From Desulfamplus sp. (GTDB taxonomy: Bacteria; Desulfobacterota; Desulfobacteria; Desulfobacterales; Desulfobacteraceae), in assembly GCA_015233755.1 (NCBI GenBank), contig JADFXA010000155.1, positions 1 through 5,667 on the forward strand: DNA of 5,667 bases, given 5' to 3'. Of this stretch, positions 1 to 5,557 are shown in pieces. Each line of letters opens with the position of its first letter. The first letter of the stretch is position 1. The notes below the pieces were generated by a model. That model saw only the letters and a program-made list of their open reading frames with translations, did no database searches and was not told where the DNA came from. Made by a program: the position numbers and the translations under genes.

Positions 1-850
1 TATTTTTCATATCACCAGCAAGTTCAAAAAACTTTGGAGAGGTTAAAGCATCAGGACCATACAAAATAACATCCCACCCCATTTTGCGTACCTGCTTTGC
101 AATCATTCCACCTTCATTGTATGTGACAAATAGCAACAAAACGTCCGGATTTGCATTTTTAGCCCGTAAAAGAATAGATGAAAAATCCACATCCTGTCCA
201 GGTGTAATAACATCATCAGTGGATACTTTAAGGCCTATCTCAGTGGCTTTATCTTTGGCGTATTTACGTAACTGCTGTCCATAGTCTTGATTTTCGCTGA
301 TAATGGCAACGGTTTTGCCATTAAAGTCTTTCTGACTTGTTGTAACCATGAAATCAGCAATACCCTTTGTGGTGTAGGTAAGGCGGACAATATTGTTAAA
401 TCCCTGCTCTGTTATGGTACTGGCGTTTGCATAGGTGATAATGTTGCCAACACCATAACGGTTGAATATTGGAGTTGATGCAAGTGCACAGCTGCTCATG
501 GTTGGGCCAAGTGCAACGAGATATTTGCCAGAAGAGATTTTTTTTGCAACATTGGCTGATTCTTTTGGATCTCCACGGTCATCAAAGAACTCCAGATTTA
601 ACTTATATCCTTTTAATGGGCCTGAAAGGATTCCACCTGCGGCATTAATTTCTTCAATTGCTATTTCCTGCCCCCGCCTGTCATCAAGACCATAATCTCC
701 GTATTTACCTGTACAAGCGTCATAACCGGCAATATTGATAATCTTTTTTTCATTATCAACTCCATCCTGTGTCATTTTGGCCATACTCTGTGAAACACCC
801 AGAGCAGATAGAACAACCAAACAGATCAAACTCGTCAAAACCTTTTTCAT
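1..850 (-). CDS. livK: Periplasmic substrate-binding protein of a HAAT/Liv ABC importer (3' end cut by window)
   Basis: The reading frame starts at ATG 850-848 and runs off the window at base 1 after 283 codons; a complete family member has roughly 370-400 residues, so the C-terminal part is missing. A Shine-Dalgarno AAAGGAG (863-857) lies 6 nt before the ATG. Residues 1-24 are a classical Sec signal peptide (MKK, hydrophobic core, SMA before K25). C10 is too early and lacks a lipobox, so a soluble periplasmic protein is expected. Family landmarks of Peripla_BP_6 are visible: EEINAAGGI (66-74), FFDDRGDPKESANVAKKI (88-105), the ligand-loop sequence GPTMSS (115-120), ANAST (141-145), and an ENQDYGQQ turn (186-193). 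Lobe 2 begins near residue 160. Being last in the operon, after livF and a 109-nt gap, is unlike E. coli livKHMGF but is seen in other bacteria. It captures ligand and delivers it to LivHM. The exact ligand is not deducible; the gene symbol is by family and position. Confidence 0.93.
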   Translation of the reverse strand, partial: MKKVLTSLICLVVLSALGVSQSMAKMTQDGVDNEKKIINIAGYDACTGKYGDYGLDDRRGQEIAIEEINAAGGILSGPLKGYKLNLEFFDDRGDPKESANVAKKISSGKYLVALGPTMSSCALASTPIFNRYGVGNIITYANASTITEQGFNNIVRLTYTTKGIADFMVTTSQKDFNGKTVAIISENQDYGQQLRKYAKDKATEIGLKVSTDDVITPGQDVDFSSILLRAKNANPDVLLLFVTYNEGGMIAKQVRKMGWDVILYGPDALTSPKFFELAGDMKN

Positions 851-959
851 TTCTGTCTCCTTTCATGGTTGCGATCATCCTTTAAGCAGAATGATCAAAG
901 ATAAATATTACATTAATATAGGACTACTATCTTCTGTTTAACATCTTTGATCGAGTCCT
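851..959 (-). promoter_or_regulatory. Structured spacer between livF and the binding-protein gene
   Basis: This 109-nt gap is the largest within the operon and carries several inverted repeats. GATCAAAGAT (893-902) pairs perfectly with ATCTTTGATC (943-952). AGGACT (920-925) pairs with AGTCCT (954-959). GATCAT (873-878) pairs with ATGATC (891-896). A small ATATTA-CAT-TAATAT stem lies at 905-919. The first two pairings cross each other, and the first and third share 893-896, so they cannot all form at once. No T-run follows a stem in the direction of transcription, so this is not a standard terminator. The role is inferred only: mRNA processing, 3'-end protection of the upstream message, or separate control of the binding protein, which cells usually need in excess over the membrane parts. 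Confidence 0.4.
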
Positions 960-1667
960 TTATATCTCTCCCAGATAGCTTTTTCTTATCTCATCTGAAT
1001 CAAGAAGATCTGATGATTTACCCTGATGAACAATTCTTCCAAGCTCAATCACATAAGCTCTTTGTGTTATTTTTAAGGCTTTCTTTACATTTTGCTCAAC
1101 CAACAAAACAGACAAGCCAGTTTTGTGAAGATCTTTGATAATTTTAAATATCTGATTTACGAGTACAGGTGCCAATCCCATGGATGGTTCGTCAAGAAAT
1201 AGTAGCTTTGGGCGTTTCATCAACCCACGCGCAATAGCAAGCATCTGCTGTTCACCACCACTTAATGTTCCTGCTTTCTGTTTTTTGCGATCACCTAATA
1301 TGGGAAACATCTCATAATATTTCTCCATATCCTGCCCTATTTCTTTTTTATCTTTTCTGCCAAATGCACCTATTTCAAGATTGGTCTCTACAGATCTTTG
1401 GGTAAAAATCATTCGTCCTTCAGGTATATGTGAAATTCCTAAATTAACGATCTGTTCAGGTCGAAGGTTTTCTACTCTTTTACCCTCAAATGTGATAGTT
1501 CCTTTCGAGGCCTGAATTAAACCGGAAACTGTTTTCAGGAATGTTGTTTTTCCGGCACCATTAGCGCCTATAAGTGCCACGATTTCTCCACTTTTAATCT
1601 CAAGGTCTATCCCGAACAGTGCTTTGATCTTACCATAACCTGACTCAAGGGATTTAATTGTCAGCAT
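960..1667 (-). CDS. livF: HAAT/Liv ABC importer ATP-binding subunit LivF
   Basis: A 235-residue cytoplasmic ATPase, the usual LivF length. Visible nucleotide-binding features are Walker A GANGAGKT (34-41), the LivF-type segment HIPEGRMIF (80-88), signature LSGGEQQ (135-141), Walker B KLLFLDE with catalytic E160, and D-loop GLAP (164-167). The switch position reads VEQN (190-193), with Gln instead of the usual His; this substitution is common in LivF proteins. The protein ends in the family-typical YLG motif (231-233). The start ATG (1667-1665) shares its A with the livG stop (TAATG), and AAGGAG (1680-1675) lies 7 nt upstream inside livG, so the two ATPases are translationally coupled. It should pair with LivG as a heterodimer beneath LivH/LivM and power import. 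Confidence 0.95.
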   Translation of the reverse strand: MLTIKSLESGYGKIKALFGIDLEIKSGEIVALIGANGAGKTTFLKTVSGLIQASKGTITFEGKRVENLRPEQIVNLGISHIPEGRMIFTQRSVETNLEIGAFGRKDKKEIGQDMEKYYEMFPILGDRKKQKAGTLSGGEQQMLAIARGLMKRPKLLFLDEPSMGLAPVLVNQIFKIIKDLHKTGLSVLLVEQNVKKALKITQRAYVIELGRIVHQGKSSDLLDSDEIRKSYLGEI

Positions 1668-2434
1668 TAAAGTTCTCCTTCATCACCAAGATAAATTGCC
1701 TGTACCTTTTTATCATTTTGGATCTGTGCAGGAGTCCCTTCTTGGAATTTAGACCCGTTTGCCAGTACAACAATTCTTTCTGCAACAGACATGATAAACC
1801 TCATGTTATGTTCAATAACAAAAACGGTTATTCCTTTTTTCTGTAAAATTCTGATAAACTTAGCAAGATCGTCCATTTCAACAGGGTTCATACCGGCACA
1901 TGGTTCGTCAAGCAGTAGCAGATGAGGGTCTGAAACAATGGCTCTGCAGATTTCAAGAAGCCGCTGTTTTCCATAAGGCAGATTCTTTGCAAGATCGTTT
2001 TTACGGCTTGCAAGATCTGCGATTGCAAGCACATCCATTGCTTTTTCTCTGGCTTGCTTCTCAATTTTTCTTGTCTTCACAAATCCGAAGTACACATCCC
2101 ATAATGATACATCTATACGGCAGTGAAGCCCGATAAGAACATTTTCAAGAACAGAGATATTCGGGAAAACCCTTAAATTCTGAAATGTTCTGGAAATTCC
2201 CTTTCCTGTTATAACATGGGCGGCAAGACCTGTGATATTCTCACCATTAAAGATGAACTGTCCGGTGGTGGGTGCGTAGAGTCCAGATAAATTATTGATA
2301 AATGTGGTTTTACCTGAGCCGTTAGGCCCTATCATTCCAATAATTTCTCCTTGTTCCACGTTTAGGCTGACATCATTAAGGGCAATAACACCCCCAAATT
2401 TTTTTCCAATTGTCTTAGCAGCCAGAAGGCTCAT
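1667..2434 (-). CDS. livG: HAAT/Liv ABC importer ATP-binding subunit LivG
   Basis: A 255-residue ATPase, the usual LivG length. It shows Walker A GPNGSGKT (36-43), the Q-loop in SRTFQNLRVF (81-90, Q85), signature LPYGKQR (152-158, the LivG variant of LSGGQ), Walker B HLLLLDE (171-177, E177), D-loop AGMNP (180-184) and a true switch His in IEHN (207-210, H209). The C-terminus holds the branched-chain-transporter extension ending AIYLGDE (246-252). The presence of His here and Gln in LivF is the normal asymmetry of this transporter pair. ATG 2434-2432 is preceded by AAAAGGAA with core AAGGA at 2447-2443, 8 nt from the start, and by only 30 nt of non-coding sequence after livM. The partner is LivF, with which its stop overlaps by one base. 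Confidence 0.95.
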   Translation of the reverse strand: MSLLAAKTIGKKFGGVIALNDVSLNVEQGEIIGMIGPNGSGKTTFINNLSGLYAPTTGQFIFNGENITGLAAHVITGKGISRTFQNLRVFPNISVLENVLIGLHCRIDVSLWDVYFGFVKTRKIEKQAREKAMDVLAIADLASRKNDLAKNLPYGKQRLLEICRAIVSDPHLLLLDEPCAGMNPVEMDDLAKFIRILQKKGITVFVIEHNMRFIMSVAERIVVLANGSKFQEGTPAQIQNDKKVQAIYLGDEGEL

Positions 2435-2464
2435 ATCAGTATTCCTTTTCTGATGATGATTAAA

Positions 2465-3466
2465 TCAACTTTTAAATGCAGAAGTTCCAAAGATACCCTG
2501 TGGTCTGAAAAGAAGAACTGTTACCATTATCACTCCTATGATCAACATTCTGTATTCGGCGATATCGCGAAAATACTCTGTGGCAATAGTCATAACAACA
2601 ACTCCTGCGATGGGTGCCAAAAGAGATCCCATACCACCTACAATAACCATGATGATCATTAGGCAGGACTCTTCAAGCCTAAAGTTTGAAGGTGTTATAG
2701 TAGTCTGGTACACAGCAAGATAGCTGCCGGCAAGCCCTGCGTAAAAGCATCCAATTCCAAAAACAATAATCTTGTATACAGCTGTATTTATTCCCATTAC
2801 TGAAGCTGCAAGTTCATCTTCTCGAATAGCTATAAATGCTCTTCCAAACTTTGAATTTACCAGGAGAGAGAGAGTAATGAAGGTAAAGGTCAAAAGAATA
2901 AGACCTAAATAGTAAAAATCAGTTTCAGTTCGTATTGACCATCCAAATATTTGCGGAATAGGGATTCCAACTATTCCCATGGCACCATTGGTGAAATCTA
3001 TCCATGCTTGTGCCACAAGTCTAAATATTTCACCGAAGGCAATGGTCAACAGGCAAAAATAGTCTCCCCTTACCTTACGTGTGGGAAGCCCCAGCAATAT
3101 GCCGAACAAAAGAGCAATTATACCTGATAGAATAAGACAGGGCAGAAAACCAAAATCGTATCTTGTGATAAGAATAGCTGTTGTATAACCCCCAAGACCG
3201 TAAAAGGCAGCATGTCCAAGAGAGAGAAGTCCAGTATATCCAAGAATAAGATTCAGCCCCATACAGAGGATGGCATAAAGGATCATGTAATTTATAATGC
3301 CCATATAATACATATTGTTTACAATATTCGGCAGAAAAACAGAGAATAGCAGCAGTAAAATATATGCTATTTTTTTATAAACCTGGTTCTCCAGTAATGA
3401 TTTAAATTTTATAATATTGTTAAACGTGGATTCATGTTTGTCAGATCTCTGTTCTATATTTTGCAT
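2465..3466 (-). CDS. livM: HAAT/Liv ABC importer permease LivM
   Basis: A 333-residue inner-membrane permease with about eight or nine hydrophobic segments, beginning near residue 32. The LivM/LivH family hallmark GYTGLLSLGHAAFYGLGGY is at 76-94. The cytoplasmic loop that docks on the ATPase is GRAFIAIREDELAASVMGI (208-226). GGMGSLLAPIAG (277-288) and the terminal RPQGIFG (321-327) are also family-typical. The first 31 residues are hydrophilic and unusually tail-like. The start is still supported: GAGGA (3478-3474) lies 7 nt before ATG 3466-3464, and the next Met (M52) falls inside or after the first membrane segment. It forms the transmembrane pathway with LivH. It follows livH by 34 nt and precedes livG by 30 nt. 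Confidence 0.95.
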   Translation of the reverse strand: MQNIEQRSDKHESTFNNIIKFKSLLENQVYKKIAYILLLLFSVFLPNIVNNMYYMGIINYMILYAILCMGLNLILGYTGLLSLGHAAFYGLGGYTTAILITRYDFGFLPCLILSGIIALLFGILLGLPTRKVRGDYFCLLTIAFGEIFRLVAQAWIDFTNGAMGIVGIPIPQIFGWSIRTETDFYYLGLILLTFTFITLSLLVNSKFGRAFIAIREDELAASVMGINTAVYKIIVFGIGCFYAGLAGSYLAVYQTTITPSNFRLEESCLMIIMVIVGGMGSLLAPIAGVVVMTIATEYFRDIAEYRMLIIGVIMVTVLLFRPQGIFGTSAFKS

Positions 3467-3500
3467 ATCCTATTCCTCGATTTATGTTAGAACTTTATTA

Positions 3501-4376
3501 TTATACTTTGCTCTGTTCAACAGCACCCATTATACCTGTGGGTTTAACCAGGAGAATTATGATTAACAATAAAAACGTGATAGGATCGCGATAGGAGGAA
3601 GAGACATAGACACCGATAAAATTTTCACAGATTCCAAGAAACATGCCACCCACAAGAGCCCCGCCAAGACTTCCTATTCCTCCTATAACCGCTGCTGTAA
3701 AGGCTATAATAGTGCCTCTGAATCCCATTGCCAGAGAGACCGCACTATATGATGTTGAATATAATATGCCGCCCACAACTCCTAACATTCCACCGATGAA
3801 ATAGACCATAGTTATAGTTTTATTAATGGGAATTCCCATTAAACTTGCAGTTGGAATATCTTCTGAAACGCATAAAATTGCTTTGCCATATGGATGGTAT
3901 TTTAAAAAAAGGGTGAAAAGGACAATAAGCCCAACAGCAATTATAAGGATAAGTATCTGGGTTACGGGAACTGCCAGCCCAAAAATATGGAGTGTCTGTG
4001 CATTTAGAATGGGTGGAAATGAGAGAACTTGATTGCCCCATTGCAACTCGTTTGAGTTCTGTATCACATAGGCTGCACCAAGAGCAGTTATCATTGATAT
4101 CATCCGATGTTGTTCAGACCTCAGTCGCCTGTAAGCGACTATTTCCACAATTGATGCAAGAATCCCACCTAAGGTTGCTGCAACAAGAATAGCAAGTAGA
4201 GGATGTATATTGTATTTTTCCAGCAGGGTGTAGCAGATAAAAGTCCCAAATATATAGACATCACCATGTGCAAAATTCATAAGCTTCAGAATACTATACA
4301 CCATGCTGTATCCTATAGTCACTAATGTGTATATTGCCCCGACCATGATACCTATCAACAATACGTCGAAAAACAT
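3501..4376 (-). CDS. livH: HAAT/Liv ABC importer permease LivH
   Basis: A 291-residue inner-membrane permease and the first gene of the operon. It has about eight hydrophobic segments. The LivH hallmark around NFAHGDVYIFG (34-44) follows a YSMVYSILKLM stretch (23-33). The ATPase-docking loop is GKAILCVSEDIPTASLMGI (164-182), followed by AVIGGIGSLGGALVGG (229-244) and the terminal KPTGIMG (278-284). These are the family signatures of the BPD_transp_2 permeases. ATG 4376-4374 has AAAAGGAA (4390-4383) ending 6 nt upstream, so the start is secure. LivH pairs with LivM as the channel; the substrate is expected to be a branched-chain or related hydrophobic amino acid, but related permeases carry urea, amides or other small molecules. 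Confidence 0.95.
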   Translation of the reverse strand: MFFDVLLIGIMVGAIYTLVTIGYSMVYSILKLMNFAHGDVYIFGTFICYTLLEKYNIHPLLAILVAATLGGILASIVEIVAYRRLRSEQHRMISMITALGAAYVIQNSNELQWGNQVLSFPPILNAQTLHIFGLAVPVTQILILIIAVGLIVLFTLFLKYHPYGKAILCVSEDIPTASLMGIPINKTITMVYFIGGMLGVVGGILYSTSYSAVSLAMGFRGTIIAFTAAVIGGIGSLGGALVGGMFLGICENFIGVYVSSSYRDPITFLLLIIILLVKPTGIMGAVEQSKV

Positions 4377-4396
4377 TGGCTGTTCCTTTTAAATTT

Positions 4397-4411
4397 TTGT
4401 GAGTTGCACAA
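4397..4411. promoter_or_regulatory. Small dyad just upstream of livH
   Basis: TTGTG (4397-4401) and CACAA (4407-4411) form a 5-bp inverted repeat with a 5-nt centre, ending 20 nt before the livH start codon and next to its Shine-Dalgarno. It could be a protein-binding site or a small RNA stem in the livH leader. It does not match the CRP spacing. Short dyads like this arise by chance in AT-rich DNA, so confidence is low. Confidence 0.2.
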
Positions 4412-4515
4412 TTGAAACTTAGTTTTATGACTACATTATGAGATAAATATATCGTAGATTATTATGAAAAAAATTAAAGAAAATGATGAGAAATATGTAA
4501 CTCTTAATATTGTAT

Positions 4516-4525
4516 TAATGAGTTA
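4516..4525. repeat. Direct repeat copy 1 (TAATGAGTTA)
   Basis: The 10-mer TAATGAGTTA occurs here and again at 4700-4709, on the same strand and 184 bp apart. This copy overlaps a dyad TGAGT-tagt-ACTCA (4519-4532). A paired operator for a DNA-looping regulator is one reading; chance is the alternative. Confidence 0.35.
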
Positions 4526-4530
4526 GTACT

Positions 4531-4568
4531 CAGAATAAATAGGTACGACGTTGTGCCGATTTATTCTG
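4531..4568. repeat. Strong 38-nt hairpin in the intergenic region
   Basis: CAGAATAAAT (4531-4540) pairs perfectly with ATTTATTCTG (4559-4568). After one A/G mismatch the stem resumes as GGTAC (4542-4546) with GTGCC (4553-4557), including one mismatch in DNA that is a G-U pair in plus-strand RNA and A-C in minus-strand RNA. The 6-nt loop is 4547-4552. Neither side has an adjacent T-run, so it is not a standard intrinsic terminator. If livH is transcribed from the promoter at 4741-4712, this structure lies within its untranslated leader. A dimeric-regulator site or a small repeat element are alternatives. Confidence 0.55.
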
Positions 4569-4581
4569 GCATCAGCTTCAT

Positions 4582-4605
4582 AAAAAAAGGCCGCGAAGAT
4601 TTCGC
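4582..4605 (-). terminator. Possible minus-strand intrinsic terminator or attenuator in the liv leader
   Basis: Read on the minus strand, GCGAA, loop ATC, TTCGC (4605-4593) is followed by GGCC and then seven T (4588-4582). The stem is only 5 bp, plus one possible U-G pair, and sits 3-4 nt from the T-run, so it would be weak. It lies downstream of the candidate liv promoter and upstream of livH, the position of an attenuator. It might equally end a short antisense or leader RNA. No matching antiterminator was identified by eye. Confidence 0.3.
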
Positions 4606-4699
4606 ATACTTACTCTTTTAGGAGATTACTTATTTCTTGTGAAGAACGTTAACATTAAATATGAATTAAAATTTCAATAGTATTCCATAAGTAGCCTAC

Positions 4700-4709
4700 T
4701 AATGAGTTA
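4700..4709. repeat. Direct repeat copy 2 (TAATGAGTTA)
   Basis: Second copy of the 10-mer at 4516-4525. It covers the expected transcription start (about 4705) of the minus-strand promoter at 4741-4712 and touches the TACTGA-cata-TCAGTA dyad at 4708-4723, which fits an operator site more than a random repeat. Confidence 0.35.
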
Positions 4710-4723
4710 CTGACATATCAGTA
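4708..4723. promoter_or_regulatory. Dyad over the -10 of the candidate liv promoter
   Basis: TACTGA (4708-4713) and TCAGTA (4718-4723) are perfect inverted repeats around a 4-nt centre, and the dyad covers the whole extended -10 of the minus-strand promoter. A second inverted pair, TGACATA (4711-4717) with TATGTCA (4734-4740), overlaps the -10 and -35. A repressor bound here would block polymerase. Whether the divergent GntR protein is that repressor is inference; the sequence is not the same as the palindrome beside the regulator, apart from a shared CATATCA (4714-4720 and 4845-4851). Confidence 0.4.
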
Positions 4724-4741
4724 GAATTATTTGTATGTCAA
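4712..4741 (-). promoter_or_regulatory. Candidate sigma-70 promoter for the liv operon
   Basis: On the minus strand a perfect -35 TTGACA (4741-4736) is followed after 18 bp by TATGTC (4717-4712), preceded by TG with one base between (4720-4718), an extended -10 arrangement. The -10 hexamer itself matches consensus at only three positions, so the extended TG and the perfect -35 carry the call. Start of transcription would be near 4705, giving a leader of about 330 nt before livH. No better -35/-10 pair was seen closer to livH. Confidence 0.45.
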
Positions 4742-4765
4742 GCACTATTTTTAAAATTTAACTGG

Positions 4766-4783
4766 AATTTATTAAAATAAATT
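4766..4783. repeat. AT-only palindrome
   Basis: AATTTATT (4766-4773) and AATAAATT (4776-4783) are perfect inverted repeats around AA. It lies upstream of the candidate liv promoter and of the regulator gene. It could be an operator or a bent, easily melted element, but such AT-only palindromes also appear by chance in DNA of this composition. Confidence 0.3.
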
Positions 4784-4840
4784 AGAGTCAGGAAAATGCT
4801 TGAATTTATAGCTGGTGCAAGTTAATTAGATGAAATAGAG

Positions 4841-4863
4841 CTGGCATATCAATGATATGCCAG
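4841..4863. promoter_or_regulatory. Perfect 10+3+10 palindrome: likely operator of the GntR regulator
   Basis: CTGGCATATC (4841-4850), spacer AAT, and GATATGCCAG (4854-4863) form a perfect 23-bp dyad ending 31 nt before the regulator's ATG. The length and symmetry suit a homodimeric winged-helix protein, and autoregulation from such a site is typical of GntR regulators. It lacks the GT-N-AC core usual for the FadR branch, so its owner is an inference. It would also fold in RNA as a 10-bp stem with a 3-nt loop, but the following sequence has only four T after AGA, a poor terminator. Confidence 0.55.
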
Positions 4864-4894
4864 AGATTTTAATACTTCTAATGAAGGTTTATTG

Positions 4895-5557
4895 ATGAAA
4901 GAGACTATCTATCAAATTATACGCGGACGCATTATGTATTTAGAATACAAACCAGGTGATATTCTGAATGAAAAGGTACTGGCCGATGAATTCGGTGTAA
5001 GTCGATCACCAATAAAAGATTTGCTCAGTCGATTGGAATGGGAACAGCTTGTGAGGGTTATTCCCAGAACAGGCAGTATGGTTAGTGAAATTGAGTTCAG
5101 TCGTATTATGAATGTTTACCAAGTACGGTTTGAGATCGAATCTTTTGAAGCCGGCTTGGCAGAGGGGCAGTTTGCTTCAAAACACGTTGCAAAACTAAAA
5201 GAGTTGTATGAAAAATGTAAAAGCCTTTTGGAAAAAGATGACCCCAAAGCCCTAACTGAAATAGACACCACTTTAAGAGACCTTATTCATGATGCTTCAG
5301 GCAATCAGGTTCTGGCAGATGTTTCTGAAAGATTATATTCTCAGACATTTCGTCTCTGGTATAGTGTTTTGATAAAAAGTGACTGGATTGAAGAAGTTAC
5401 TGCTGTTATCAAAGAGTTAGAGAAACTTCTCGAATATTTTTCATCAGGAAATTCAAATGGATTTGGTGTAATTAGAAGGGCACAACTAATAGAACATTTC
5501 GAACGACTACGCCATAAATTCCTTGGCACCGTAAATAGTCCAATCCAACCAAAGTAA
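4895..5557 (+). CDS. GntR-family transcriptional regulator, FadR/FCD subfamily
   Basis: A 220-residue DNA-binding regulator divergent from the transporter. ATG 4895 is preferred because AAGG (4884-4887) lies 7 nt upstream; an in-frame TTG at 4892 would add one residue. Residues 1-65 are a GntR winged helix: PGDILNEKVLADEFGVSRSP (20-39) covers the recognition region, followed by LSRLEWEQLV (44-53) and the wing RTG (58-60). Residues 72-210 are an all-helical FCD ligand domain with VRFEIESFEAGLAE (77-90) and IHDASGN (131-137). In family alignment by eye D124 is kept, but the His four residues later is R128 and the His of the next motif (EH) is L175; only H201 remains, so classical metal binding looks impaired. 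It probably controls itself and perhaps the liv operon. FCD effectors are often small organic acids; the effector here is unknown. Confidence 0.9.
   Translation: MKETIYQIIRGRIMYLEYKPGDILNEKVLADEFGVSRSPIKDLLSRLEWEQLVRVIPRTGSMVSEIEFSRIMNVYQVRFEIESFEAGLAEGQFASKHVAKLKELYEKCKSLLEKDDPKALTEIDTTLRDLIHDASGNQVLADVSERLYSQTFRLWYSVLIKSDWIEEVTAVIKELEKLLEYFSSGNSNGFGVIRRAQLIEHFERLRHKFLGTVNSPIQPK

Larger units (their letters stand above)
4377..4894. other. Divergent intergenic region between livH and the GntR regulator
   Basis: 518 bp without a supported protein gene. It is AT-rich and holds a minus-strand promoter candidate, one terminator-like hairpin, one strong 38-nt hairpin, several dyads and a 10-bp direct repeat, each listed separately. 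A short plus-strand reading frame at 4464-4526 lacks a ribosome binding site and is not called as a gene. No tRNA or known riboswitch was recognised. No convincing plus-strand -35/-10 pair for the regulator could be picked from the many AT-rich matches. Confidence 0.8.

Noticed and set aside
84..695. Three plus-strand reading frames (84-284, 287-478, 462-695) over the binding-protein gene.
   Set aside because: The minus frame here is an uninterrupted binding-protein sequence with signal peptide and family motifs; the plus frames have no family resemblance.
2453..2723. Plus-strand frames rich in His, Asn and Ser opposite the end of livM.
   Set aside because: Antisense to a clear LivM coding region; the unusual composition merely mirrors hydrophobic codons on the other strand.
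3823..4041. 72-codon minus-strand reading frame inside livH, and the plus-strand frames at 3826-4032 and 3992-4192.
   Set aside because: They lie wholly within livH, which has full family motifs; they show no recognisable domain and are out-of-frame shadows.
4397..4411. CRP-like TGTGA...CACA site before livH.
   Set aside because: The half-sites do not have the 6-bp spacing of a CRP site; retained only as a weak dyad.
4800..4850. Plus-strand promoter for the regulator, for example TTGAAT at 4800-4805.
   Set aside because: No -10 at suitable spacing matches well; several equally poor AT-rich options exist, so none is called.
5341..5529. 62-codon minus-strand frame opposite the GntR gene.
   Set aside because: Antisense to a well-supported regulator, with no start signal or recognisable domain.
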